Source: Hydractinia symbiolongicarpus (taxonomy: Eukaryota > Cnidaria > Hydrozoa > Anthoathecata > Hydractiniidae). Taken from it: a stretch of 64,000 nucleotides of DNA. The notes under the pieces were generated by a model. It made no database searches. It was not told where the DNA came from and saw only the letters and a list, made by a program, of their open reading frames with translations. Shown here in pieces: positions 34,469-45,103 of this stretch. How positions within the stretch are numbered: the first letter of the stretch is position 1; the number at the start of each line of letters is the position of its first letter. The position numbers and the translations under genes were made by a program. The stretch is taken from assembly GCF_029227915.1 (NCBI RefSeq), contig NC_079878.1, forward strand, positions 35,863,501 through 35,927,500, given 5' to 3'.

Positions 34469-35426
34469 TCACCATTCTTTCACATGCTCTGGAGGTATTT
34501 CGACACCTTCGGGAATCAACATTAATTCTTCCACCACAAAACTTCGATCAGGTCTATCTGCCAAATAGTATAACAACTTCGTACCTTTCACTAAATGGTC
34601 GATTCTGTACGCTCCACCAAGCATCAGTCGCGCGTTTTTTAGCATCTCCATGTTCCTCGCCGGGTTGTGGAAGATACAAGTATAATCCATCGTCGGGTAG
34701 AGGATATTCCTCGAATTTGATGGCAGATGAAGGTTTCATTCCGATCATAGCCGTCTTAATATTGTTTATGGCTTTTACAATATTGTATAGGTGTTTGACC
34801 CATATACTGCTAGTTTCGTCAGTGACCAGCTCTTGCGCATCTTGAGGCTTCAACAATCTTCCCGCGAGTACCTTGTTGTAGCTTTCGACAAATGCCGTGA
34901 AAGTATGATGGTATTTGGTAGTTGTTCGCTTTATATCGACACTCTTAGCCTCTAACAACTTTGTCACATCAGACTTGAATTCTGAGCCGTTGTTACACTG
35001 AAATTGTTGAGGATAACGGAAAGGTCCGGCTTTGTATATGTCCTTCAGCATGTCGGCTACGTCACTAGCCTTTTTGGTTCTCAGAGGCCGAGCCACTTTA
35101 TACCTCGACGCAACATCAATACCTGTGAGTATATATTTATAGGTGTTGCCATATACTTTATTATGTGGCATATAGAGTAAGTCAAATTGGTGTATATGAT
35201 TAGGCTTTGTAACTATGAAATGTGGGTAATTGATCTTTTTCGGACCTCGAATATGTCTGAGCCATAGTAGTTGTCTAGATAGCCAGTGTATAACTCTCAT
35301 TTTGGAAAGACCAGTGCTCTCAACGAGCAATTTGATCTCTTTCCGTCCAGTCCATAGATTTTCTGGTTGGTAATAGATGCTGCTTAGCTTTTCCGCTTCT
35401 TCTGAAGTAACGATATGCTTCGACAT
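34469..35426 (-). pseudogene. Polinton integrase, retroviral RVE type (frameshift, catalytic Asp lost)
   Basis: Starts MSKHIVTSEEAEKLSSIYY with a helical N-terminal domain. The RVE core follows: HIHQFDLLYMP supplies the first Asp; the second position reads QCNNGSEFKSD, where Polinton integrases have CDNGSEF, so the catalytic Asp is Asn (AAC). The Glu is in TAFVESYNKVLAG. Downstream, YLPQPGEEHGDAKKRATD is conserved. A one-base shift near 34,610 moves the C-terminal chromo-like part (GTKLLYYLADRPDRSFVVEE) into another frame, ending at 34,469. It would insert the element into the host genome. Two independent lesions make this copy inactive. Confidence 0.85.
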
Positions 35427-35429
35427 TTA

Positions 35430-35846
35430 TTACATATCAAAAAACGATTGCATCCATTTGTATGCTACAAACCCCAAAACGGCCAACGATCCCACGATAA
35501 AAGCGAGTTCACCGTCCTGTTGTTGCTTCGAAGGTGTATAAAAATCGGATAATTTCGGAGCCCTTTCAACGGTGGCTACAAAATATTGTCGCATTCCTTC
35601 GTCCAAATCTTTGAGAGATTGCCCTGCCTTCCGTTGTTCCTCCCTTCTCTTATTTTACCAATCTATGCGAGCTTGTCTTTGATTTACCCAGGCAGCCTGT
35701 GCTGCTTGTAATTTCTCTAGGGCTAGATCGTGCCTTCGTCGCTCTTGTTCGCTATGTCCTCCAATTATGCTGAAGAGATAGTTACTTCCTGAGAATGCTA
35801 GGGCGTTAATTATCGCCCCGCCCGCGAGTACCATAATGCTTGCCAT
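35430..35846 (-). pseudogene. conserved Polinton protein (MASIMV...), internal TAA
   Basis: Starts MASIMVLAGGAIINALAFSG, with a hydrophobic N-terminus and the motif ALAFSGSNYLFS. A charged coiled coil follows (ERRRHDLALEKLQAAQAAW), then TAA at 35,655-35,657. The same frame continues with EGMRQYFVATVERAPKLSDF, a hydrophobic C-terminal segment and a stop 3 bases before the integrase ATG. The ALAFSGSNYLF and LSDFYTPS motifs are familiar from cnidarian Polintons. It probably makes a membrane-associated or virion protein; function is unknown. Confidence 0.55.
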
Positions 35847-35879
35847 TGTTTTATTCTATGGTATTACCAAAGAATAACG

Positions 35880-37126
35880 TTATGATAATGAATATTTGGT
35901 TTTAATATTCGACACGTGAAATCTCCAATCCAGAATGTTCAACTGAGCGTCTTGCAACAAGTACACATAACATTTGATGTCCCCACTTCCATCCGCTTTC
36001 TTGGTCATATGCAAAGTGATGCCATCAGACAACCTTTGCATGACTCGCCCGCTCCCGTGTAGGGTATGGTCCGGACTTGCTCTGAAGTCGACGAACAGCC
36101 CATACCTTTCCGTAAAAAATTGGCCTATGGTCATTATCGAGTCATGCTGACCAAGGAGTTCAGCGACTTGCTCTAGGTGGTCTTTCGGTAACATCGCGTG
36201 GCTGAAGAGATGATTAGGCTCACCCTCGATAGTGAACGAGATTTTCTCGATCTTGGGGTTATAAAACTTCTCATTGTTACCAGCATATGCCTTGACCACG
36301 GTAGGATCCTGAAATAATAGGAGGACACCCTTCAAGCTCTTGGCAGATGTATTTAATTGTAAATTGTAACTTTTGTCCGCTTTCTTCATCATTATGACCT
36401 TGCTGCGGACTACACGCTCATAGGGCAGGGCGAGACGGATGTAGCATGACATCATAGCACTCTCGAGGTTTTCGTTTGTCACCTTATCAATCTCGAGCGC
36501 GATATTGGTAATTTTATAACCAACATCGACTGGCTTGGCTTCCGTGCTCCCAACGGCTGCCGTTCCTGCATCCTTTATGACATCACCGTAAGACGCGAAA
36601 TGCAGGATGAACTGGAGTCAATTAGGATTCCAGCCTGGTAGAATGGGAGATCGCTCGTCAACTCAAACATTTTGCCGATAGGGATGGCAAAAGTATTACC
36701 GTAGGCCGTAGCGATGGCCTTTTCCTCATTATTTCCTACATGGTCAATGGCCTTCACCTGTAGAGCACGGATAATTCCGTCGTTTTCGTTGATACCTTCA
36801 AGAATTAGATTGTCTCGTTGAAATTTCGGTAGCCACAGATCTCAATACACCGCCAGGGTGTTGTAGACGGCGATGTTTTGCACTTCGTGACCGTTCAAGC
36901 TGATGCAAAGGGTTTAAACCAGGGATTTGCCGATATTTGATACGATCGTACGCTTGGTGTTGGTACCCGTAAGCTCCAGGTCAAAGAAGAGTTTGAGAGA
37001 CCCTGGGGAAATTACATCATTCTGTCCAATGTTTGGTACGTCCACGTACAATTCTTCGTTCTGGTTGATTGTGCTCGGTATATGGCTGATCTTGACCCTT
37101 TGTTTTTTCCCTTTCATCCCGAGCAT
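35880..37126 (-). pseudogene. Polinton major capsid protein, right-arm copy (near full length, broken)
   Basis: Same double-jelly-roll MCP as at 29,401 but with its C-terminus: HAMLPKDHLEQVAELLG, FFTERYGLFVDFRASPDH, GSGRVMQRLSDGITLHMT and DAQLNILDWRFHVSN, ending at 35,880. The TGA after the IADYN/LAVY region is shared with the left arm. The N-terminal half has further arm-specific frame changes (near 36,620 and 36,910). It lies next to the conserved MASIMV gene and upstream of integrase in the same direction. In a live element it would form the icosahedral shell. Confidence 0.8.
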
Positions 37127-37163
37127 TGTCTTTAATTCCCTATGGCAATTGTGGATTGAATAA

Positions 37164-38243
37164 ATGGCTGATATTGCGGGATATAAAGATGAGGAGATTA
37201 GAAGCGAGAGGAAGATCCTTAGACCCGAGGATATTCTCGTACGAAGCACTGAGGCCCAGGCGAGTGGGATAGAAGCGACTGAAACAGACACCACGCTAAG
37301 TCAACCGGAATGGTTGAAAAGGCTGCTGGAGTAGGAAGGAGACGACACTACGCTTAGTCAAGGGGAAAGGTCGAAGATTGTTAGCTTTTACAAACATCTT
37401 GCGGTTGGGATGAATGAGGAACCGAAACTAGATGCGATACCTTACGACAATTTTAGGCCGAACAATAACCAGCTTTTTTTCGATGATATAAGACTCACAA
37501 GGGAAGATAATGGCGAATGTAGAATTATTGGGTCGACACTGCTGAGGATGCTACGCCCTAAGAATCGCTTGGGGCGTATGGGGTTCGAAGGCTATATTAC
37601 ACCTATCGCGCCAACGGCTGGGAAGCTCTTGAACGATGTGGAGCAGATCATGGCAATGATGACACTATCGAGATGCTGCCGCTACTTAAGAATGTAGTTG
37701 ATGAAATAAAGAACCTCATGGAGGATACTTCCTTTAACGAAGCCTTAGACGAAAGTGAGAGAAAGGGGTTCAACCGCGAGCTTCAGAGGTTAGAGACAAA
37801 CAAGGCTACACCAGGTGTATCCGAGGAGCAACAAATAATTTGGTCTAAGGATATCCACAATCAGCTGAAGGCAATTAAGGAGACCCTCATGAAAATAGCT
37901 GGATATAACACATCCTTACAAGAGAAATTGACCATTTTGTTCAAGGAACAAGGCTTGATCATTGCGAACATCGTCTCCGCTGTTGGTCTACTGGTTTTCA
38001 CCATCGTGCTCGCTGTCACTGGAGGAAGCACAAGCGCCGTAGGAAGTGCCGATGATCAAGGGGTTTGTTCAAAAGCAGCTGGAGAGATTAGGACGGTTCC
38101 TTACATATTTGGCAGGTAAGTAAATTCTTTTTCAGGGTAGCCGCCAAGGTTGTGGAATTTGTAGCGATACATCTATACAAGGCCATCGCGGGAGCATCGT
38201 CGTTGCATACGTGGGGAACAGAACGAGTGGGAAGAATAGATGA
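37164..38243 (+). pseudogene. Polinton coiled-coil/one-TM protein, right-arm copy (broken)
   Basis: Homologue of 28,232-29,363. Compared with the left arm, ~17 residues of the acidic head are deleted. The TAG after KRLLE and the frameshift before LPLLKNVV are shared. The left-specific stop is absent here (Met-Glu), so 37,673-38,119 stays open through QRLETNKATPGVSEEQ and the TM (IVSAVGLLVFTIVLAV). The same 20-nt GTAAGT...CAG insert follows. An extra deletion near 38,195 damages the tail. Confidence 0.55.
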
Positions 38244-38372
38244 AGAGTCTAGTTGATAAACACATTAGACCTATTTCATCCAAATATATGCGAGGATTAG
38301 CCCTATTCTCGCCGTAACCAGCGTGGCTTTTGTATCCTCATGCTGCCTTTAGGCTTCATTGGTATCAGGATG

Positions 38373-39376
38373 TTACTTGATATGTTGCCTAAGAGGTGTG
38401 GTGAAGGTTGCCTCATGCTTTACAGCATGGCCCATGGTATTTAGATCTAGCTCCACGCCTACACCTATTTTAGATGGCGCGATTAAAACGTTGTTGTTAT
38501 ACCCCACAATCTTTCCAATGCGGAGATCCATGTTGGAGGGAAGCATGCGCACGATGAACATTACGGCAAAATTGACTGGAGTCCGTGCATACTGGAGCAC
38601 CTTTTGAAACTCGGTAATTTCTTGGCCTACGTTTTCCTCACGTTGGACTCTGGCCTTGAATTTCTGCAGGAGGATCTGTCTAGCGGTGAAGTTATCGGCT
38701 TTAGAGCCTAGGATTGAGGCCTTGGCACTCGCTTGGGATCCTAGTAGCAAGATCACGTAAACGCGAATGTTCTTGCTAAGCTTCATCAGGCCTTCCCATG
38801 TCAGACCCTGGTTAGTGGGCATAATGAACTTGGCCCAATCCCCATCAACTTGCAGCCACCATCTACAATTTGTGAAGCTGACACTAGGGCTTTGAACTTG
38901 TACAAAGCGTTGGGATCCGCACCATACTCACGACATACTCGAGCATACCCCGAGGTGGAGTAGGGGTTATCGTATTGTGAAAAGCCTCCTTCGTATGGCA
39001 TAGGTACCTTTATTCTCGCTAGGATACGTCTCATGTGGTAGTACTCGTGGAATTTAAATATCGAGTTAACAAGGGGTACGCAGCCACTCATGTGCTTGGC
39101 AGAGATCCCCAACGCCGTTGTCGCGCAATGACAAGCGAAATTCACCTGGATGTTCCAATAGTCCAAGGCTTGCCCCTCCCAATTTACACTCACGGTATCG
39201 TTCAACAGATAAGTGGGAAATTTGATGGTGTACTTGGTGAACTGTGGCAAGGCCACGGAAATGTGCTGAGCCGTAGACACGTAGAGGTCCTGATGCTCCA
39301 AGTTAGTTACACCTAGAGGCCACTCGCCTCTGTTGGACTTGTATTTTGCCTTCGGGTTGTACGAGGATATGTTCAT
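38373..39376 (-). pseudogene. large Polinton protein (MNIYSY...-type), right-arm copy (frameshift)
   Basis: Homologue of 27,107-28,102, starting MNISSYNPKAKYKSNRGEW. Here the left-arm TAG is a Lys codon, but a frameshift near 38,865 (within the LVSA... region) breaks the frame. The C-terminal 149 residues are open from 38,822. The two copies thus carry different disabling changes. Confidence 0.55.
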
Positions 39377-39392
39377 CTTTTCTTAAAGAAAC

Positions 39393-40058
39393 ATGAAGCA
39401 ACTGTATATCACTGATATCGAAAAGCCTACAATATTTGAGGACTACCTAGGACAGTACACGAGGATTGCATTGAAGTCTGTTAGCATTTGAGGTATGTGG
39501 CTGAATCTTTTTGAAAAAAAGAATGATATCAAGATTCATAAAGCGGTGCGCGGATCAACCGATGATGGGAACTTTAATGTTGGAGCTTTTGAAGCCCTCA
39601 TAACGATCGAGAAGGGTCTATATAGGATTGAGAATCTCGCTGCCATAGTCAACAATCAAGCAGGGAACAGGATCAAGCTCTTTGTACTCAGGAATGGAGC
39701 GTGCAGGGTTAGGGTTAGCAAGGGGTACATTGCGATAGTCGATAAATCACTACTGGACCTTATGGGTTATAATCTTCATACCGAAGCAATGTTTACCGAG
39801 GGTGACCATAACAGCTTTTACACGACGGATGTCTATCAGCGCTTGAGACTCACTTGCCACCAACTCGATGAGGATAATTGCTTGCTCGATGGTAGAAAAT
39901 CCAAGATACTAGCCATCCTACCTACCAAGGAGGTAGGTGCTTGAGGAGATCTGTTAACATGTGCTACGGATCGTCTCGAATTTATGCTGACAGATGAACA
40001 TCACCACGATCAGAACGTTTTATTCATGGGTATAAACATGCACCTGGTTATACAATAA
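39393..40058 (+). pseudogene. Polinton structural-type protein, right-arm copy (TGA, deletion)
   Basis: Homologue of 26,389-27,090. It shares the TGA before GMWLNLFEKK. It has its own TGA after PTKEVGA (Trp in the left arm) and a ~41 bp deletion soon after, then returns to LEFMLTDEHHH and TAA at 40,058. Confidence 0.55.
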
Positions 40059-40063
40059 ACAAT

Positions 40064-40430
40064 GAGATTAAAGAGCGGGACAAACTCGCTAAAAAGTTCA
40101 AAATTCACAGTACGTGGGTTAGATACACCGATCATTGTCTGCTGGCCGTAAGTGTCATTACTTCGTGTATTGGCATTGGTAGCATGCTATCCGGAATTGG
40201 TATACCATTGGCCGTGGCCATGGGAGGCATCACCATAGCCGTAGGGTCTGAAAAATGTTGGTAAGAGGTTAGATGTCAAAAGCAAGAAGCACGAGGGTAT
40301 AAGGTTGCTGGTGGAGACCAAACTAAACTCCGTTATTGACCTTATACCCACTTGAATACCCACTTATCCCTCATTCTCTCGCTTCTCTTTTCAAATCATT
40401 CATAGTTTATTTTGTATACAACATTAATAT
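40064..40430 (+). pseudogene. Polinton membrane-associated protein, right-arm remnant
   Basis: Homologue of 25,902-26,388 lacking the first ~130 bp of the gene. The deletion joins AATAA to the AATGAGATTAAA stretch with short shared bases. The hydrophobic segment and the shared frameshift (IAVGSEKCW) remain. Confidence 0.45.
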
Positions 40431-41046
40431 ACAAAAATCTACCGAGTTTTTACTATACCACAATGAATGGTTCCTCGTGGTTATCTGAATCAATAAGATG
40501 TCGTGTCCTGGATTGTTCAACGGACTTATATTTACACTCCTCAAGCAAGACCCCTGTCGATAAATGCTGGATATTTTTAGTATACAGATACATTCACATG
40601 GCTGTCGCATAGGTAATTGAAGATTGTAGAAATACGTGTTTATTTTGCCATCCCATTCTTTAATTTTTGCGTTCAGGTATCTACCGTTCTTCACTGATGA
40701 GGTGACGAACTCACTACCATACGATTGCTGTATCCTGGCTAGGATACACTTATATTTTTCCAGCCATTCAGGATGATCACCATAATTAAATGACATGGTA
40801 AGGGAGGATCCATCATCGTATCTGGATGCACAGTTTGAATACAGCCCCTTTGGCGTTATGATCAATAGTGACGATATCTTGCTACCATTTTTTATAGCCT
40901 ATAACATATCTAGCATCTTTACCTTTGTTCGCTTTAATGGGATCGCTGACTACGATATTCTCATTTGAACCTCGTTAATATCAAGTGCTCTTGCTTCCCT
41001 GTGAAAATCGCTTTTCTCTACGGACTCATTATAAAATTTGAACATC
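40407..41046 (-). pseudogene. Polinton accessory protein, right-arm copy (N-terminal part frameshifted)
   Basis: Longer version of the gene at 25,487. The upstream part reads FYNESVEKSDFHREARALD and, in another frame, VVSDPIKANKGKDARYVIGY; these resemble the N-terminus of a cnidarian Polinton protein. The last 152 residues are open (IITPKGLYSNCASRYDDGSS... HPEWLEKYKCILARIQQ...). Several one-base shifts separate these parts. Function is unknown. Confidence 0.45.
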
Positions 41047-41231
41047 CTTTATTATAATAACCAGGGTCCAACCAAGGATTTTTCACAATTACACCACCCG
41101 CCGTTGTAGGTGATATACATTTTATAGTGCTGCCAACACAGCATTTTTCCACATATAATTAGCCTTCGTCCACACTTGCATGTATCATATTGATCGAGTT
41201 CAATCCCGCATTCGTCGCAATACTCAGTCAT
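41018..41231 (-). pseudogene. small zinc-ribbon-like protein, right-arm copy (A-run frameshift)
   Basis: Opens MTEYCDECGIELDQYDTCKC with Cys pairs CDEC, CKCG and CGKCC. One extra A in the GGAAAAATGC run compared with copy 1 shifts the frame after CGK. The ancestral frame would end at the TAG at 41,018-41,020. It starts 6 bases after the repeat-protein gene ends. Confidence 0.4.
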
Positions 41232-41237
41232 TTATTT

Positions 41238-41492
41238 TTAAAGGATTCCGGTAACCATGGCTCTAAAACGATCCGGAACATATTCGATGATCTTAGGATA
41301 ATCGCGAACTGCTCGGTCACACATTTCCTGTGTCTTGAAATGATCAGGTACTAACATTAATGTCCAGGGATATTCACGAACTACGGTAGTACACATTTCC
41401 TGTATCTTGAAATGATCGGGTACGAACATTAATGTCCATGAATTAGCACGAACTATTCGATCAGGTGTTATGAGATGATCATTAATGGACAT
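41238..41492 (-). CDS. DUF4116-like repeat protein, right-arm copy (84 aa)
   Basis: Intact short frame with three repeats: VPDHFKIQEMC, VPDHFKTQEMC and a diverged VPDRFRAMV, each about 21-23 residues apart. Known related repeats occur in giant-virus DUF4116 proteins and Polinton neighbours. Longer relatives exist, so this may be a shortened copy. Function is unknown. Confidence 0.5.
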   Translation of the reverse strand: MSINDHLITPDRIVRANSWTLMFVPDHFKIQEMCTTVVREYPWTLMLVPDHFKTQEMCDRAVRDYPKIIEYVPDRFRAMVTGIL

Positions 41493-42264
41493 CTTATTAT
41501 TATACACTAAGATCAATCAACAATTTTTCTGCGGTCATGATAATTTTTACTCATATTCTATATAATATGAGTAAAGGCTATTGCGTATGCGTTGATTAAG
41601 TCATATATTATTGTTTATAGCATTTAATATTATTATGTGTTGGTTATTGTCATTTAATATTATTTCATATTATTTTGTGTTGGTGACTGACAGATGACTT
41701 AGGGAATTTCTATATAAACTATAATGTGCGTGCGCTGCGCCAGAACGAACATTTTCTTATCTCTCTTTTTCCTTTTTTCTCTGATAGTAAATGTTTAGAT
41801 CGAAACGGTTGATTTCCTTCCGTTAATTTTTATTATGCACAGTCGGTGGCGTGTTAGCAATAAGTGGAACGGTACATGGTTATATTTGCTATGATAAATA
41901 TATAGACTGAAATTGTTGGATATCGTTGAAAGGACGTGCATTTTATGTCGTGTTGCATCAGTTATTGACTGTGAGGGTCAGTATTGATAAATTCAATTGC
42001 GAATTTGTGCTGTACATAAGTGTATAGAAAGTCTGGACAGTTTAATCCCTTTGCTGGATGATATTTCCGGTCTAACATGTTTTTGGTGAGAGACTAGACC
42101 GGAGAAGGGGACGCTAACGTTGGTTGCGGCATGCAATGAAATATACATTTACGTTGTGTGCACTGACTAGAGATCGTGGAGTCAAAAATACAACGTATTT
42201 ATGCGTATAACTGTAAAGCGTTCTGGTAATAAAAATCAAACTGTGACTTAAAGTTCTAAGGAGA

Positions 42265-43630
42265 GAATTAGTGATACTTACTAAATTAAGAATAAAGTAG
42301 AGTTTTAATGTTGATTTTAAACTAGCGCTTCGCTTGTACCGCAAACAATCTGTTTATATACAGTAGAAAACAAACAAATAAACAGGCAAACAAACAAACT
42401 GTTGCTGCTGCTGTTCGTTATGATATTTTTATCGCTTTAATTGTATTCAATGGTTATAATATTGTTGAGATTAGCTTGGTTGTTTGTTTTCGATAAGTTT
42501 GTGGGATGTGTTGGCGGTGTTCTGTATAAGTGTCTTAGTGGCAAGGTAAGTATATAGTCACGGATGGTTAAGTTTGGCGACAATTACTGCTGCCATGATT
42601 ATAGGTGCAATTATAGCGCCGTTTTTCGACTACAAGAGCCCTAGTTTCTAAATTAGCTTAAAGATGTACAGCAATGGACGTCAAATAGATATACGCAGAA
42701 ACCAGAAGCAGCAAATTCAGATTAAACATGTTGCTGAGCAGTACACAAAAAAAAAGATTTCTTTGAGAATAACTGAGATGATGGTTAGGACGTTTCAACT
42801 GATCTGGATACTCATTGGACTAAAACATGTTATTTATAAACTAAGTAGCTACACATTTCTGAAACTTTACACATATTTGTTATAAGAACATTTTTATCAT
42901 AATATCAGATATTTCGGGTTAAGACTTTTAGAACAAAATTGATAAAAAAAATATTGCCACCTTGCGTAGAATTTGATTTTGTTATAGATGCCATTATGCT
43001 GGAAAAAACCCAGCATCTGTAAACTCTAAGCTGATTTGCTTCAAGGATTGTAACGGCTGTTGAAAATTGTTTCAATGTTGGTACATTCCCACAACACTAA
43101 ATAGAGAAAATAAGTCAGAAATACACTGACTTGATTTTTTGACAGACGATCAAAATCATATAGCACTGCGTAATGCACTCTTAGTAAGAAAAACGTTTTT
43201 CTCTAACAGCCTTAACCAAAATTCCAATACCTAAATTTGATTTATTTAAACTTGAAATCAAATTTTCAGGAAGCCAGGTGCAGTTGCTCCAGGTGCCTTG
43301 TTATAGTAAGTTTCATGCAAAATATAATCTTCATCTTCTTCACCTGGATTGAGGTTTAAGTTCGTGAAAGATTCTTCGAGAAATTCTTCGACAGTTTTCA
43401 TAGAGTGCGATTTTAACCCAGGTATGCAATGTTAAGCCCAATGATGAACGAAACATTTCACAAGTTATATTCCAGTGTCACAATATCAGCAACTTGGAAA
43501 TACAGGTAACCACGTATTATTGTTCAACGTAAATAGATATGCCTTAACACTTTACCTAATTTATGTTATACTTGTTTGTTTGTTTTTTTGTTTTCCATGT
43601 GTCACTATTTCATGGTTAGTCATACCCATC
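42265..43630 (-). repeat. Polinton terminal inverted repeat, right copy
   Basis: Reverse complement of 24,118-25,486 with scattered differences. The outer edge is GTCATACCCATC followed by AAGTTT, which also lies just outside the left edge. It contains the TATA-like motif and small ORFs. Confidence 0.85.
43258..43401 (-). CDS. small acidic Polinton protein, right-arm copy (47 aa)
   Basis: Same protein as at 10,673 and 24,347, but the C-terminus reads NKAPGATAPGFLKI rather than stopping after APGL. The ending looks like the older form. Function is unknown. Confidence 0.5.
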   Translation of the reverse strand: MKTVEEFLEESFTNLNLNPGEEDEDYILHETYYNKAPGATAPGFLKI

Positions 43631-43817
43631 AAGTTTGAGTTTTTGTTTAGAATAGTTTTAGTTAATTAGTTATACAATACATATTATACGCAGCTACTTT
43701 ACTTTTTTTAGTTTCAGTAGCGGATAGTGAATATTTTTATTTTATGCTTATATCACGGTTTTCTTTTTTTATTTTCAACTTGATGGAGAAACTACAGTAA
43801 ACAATAACTTATAATAA

Positions 43818-43873
<56 letters not shown>

Positions 43874-43882
43874 CATTATTAT
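43818..43882. repeat. (TTA)n microsatellite
   Basis: About 20 consecutive ATT/TTA units with one interruption, immediately before the minisatellite. Confidence 0.95.
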
Positions 43883-44045
43883 GGTGGGGTTATTCAGACA
43901 ATGGTGGGAATATTCAGACATGGTGGGATTATTCAGACAAATGGTGGGATAATTCAGACATGGTGGGATAATTCAGACGGTGGGATAATTCAGACATTAT
44001 TATGTCTAACAAACTTGTAATAATAACAGGTGGGATATTTCAGAC
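43883..44045. repeat. GGTGGGATAATTCAGACA minisatellite
   Basis: At least six close copies of an 18-20 bp unit (GGTGGGATAATTCAGACA and variants) in direct orientation, plus one outlying copy near 44,030 with AATATTTCAGAC-type spacing. Confidence 0.85.
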
Positions 44046-44309
44046 CTTTATTGATATTCGTTTTTTGATATGTCTCATTAATCTTTTTTTCTTTTTTTTT
44101 ACCTAAGGCAACATCTTAAAAGAAAAGTTAATTTTTTGCTCCTTTCAAAAACAAAGAAAATAAATCTTTGTAACCTTGTGTACGGTAAATTATGTTGTAG
44201 TACTTGTCGGAGAATTGAAAATGTCCATTAATTCTAATTTATTTATATTAATCTAATTATTTAAAAAAAAGGAAACCAAAGAGGAACAATGACCCGCTTA
44301 ACAAATCGT

Positions 44310-44895
44310 TTAACCTTGGTTCTCACTATGGGCTAACGATGAGCTAACCATAATGCGCATGACGCGCTAAGACCTTAGCCCATAGTGTCAACGTAAAAAT
44401 ACCTGCTTAGCTCACTGCTGAACTCATCGCTAGCTCATCGTTAGCCGATTTTTTGATATTTTATGGCTAACAGGGAGATAAGCTCACTTTCAGCATTCTT
44501 CAAGGGAAGCCGACATAAATCGTGCTCAAAGTGATTTATGTTTTGTTGTAAAAGGTTGTTTTAAAACTAAATGGCTTACAAAATTAAAAAATGACGTTTG
44601 AAAAAGAAGGAGAAGAGTTGGCGTTAAGGGTGAAAGATTTTTCCTGCCTTTCTGACCTAAAGTCGTTTCCTTTTTCGTAATATTGATAATTCCTTTCTTT
44701 CCAGGCTACGTCGTCTTCTTCGAAGTAGTAATAATAGCAAGACTTTCTCGTATTATATTCGGCTACAAAAGAGCTAACGATGCACCGTAGTGTGAACGTG
44801 AAACGAATACATCAGCTACCCGTAGCTCAAAATTTGAAATTGGCTAACATATTATGCGCACTATGGTTAGCTCATCGTTAGTCCGTTAGTCTCAC
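44310..44895. mobile_element. MITE-like fold-back element
   Basis: CTAACGATGAGCTAACCATA (44,333) is repeated inverted at 44,861-44,880, with the near-identical flank TGCGCAT. Inner copies of GCTAACGATGAGC in both orientations lie near 44,430 and 44,775. There is no ORF. The target duplication was not resolved. Confidence 0.55.
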
Positions 44896-45103
44896 ACTCT
44901 GGAAATTTTCCAAAAATTTTCTTGAAATAAATCGTGTACGTTATTTAATTTAGTCCGAAATAATTTGTTTTCGTTATTATCTGCATCTTACGAAAATTTG
45001 CCATATTTAAGCTTTATTTTAAAATTTTGAGGGAATGCTTCAATGTGTAGTTCAGCATTATCTTTAAAAAAACCGCTTATCTTAAAAGAACAATATAGTA
45101 AAT

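Larger units (their letters stand above)
24118..43630. mobile_element. composite Maverick/Polinton element with giant inverted arms
   Basis: Recognised by its gene set: polymerase B C-terminus, FtsK/HerA-type ATPase, retroviral-type integrase, double-jelly-roll MCP and several proteins typical of cnidarian Polintons. The left arm (24,118-30,325) is an inverted copy of the right terminal part (about 36,190-43,630), with indels on either side. The central 30,326-36,180 is single copy. A candidate 6 bp target duplication AAGTTT flanks it (24,112-24,117 and 43,631-43,636). The polymerase lacks most of its length, and integrase, ATPase, MCP and Bro-like genes all carry stops or frameshifts, so the element is inactive. 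Confidence 0.85.

Noticed and set aside
24118-43630. Two complete, head-to-head Polintons.
   Set aside because: Only one PolB end, one ATPase, one Bro-like gene and one integrase are present; only the terminal part is duplicated.
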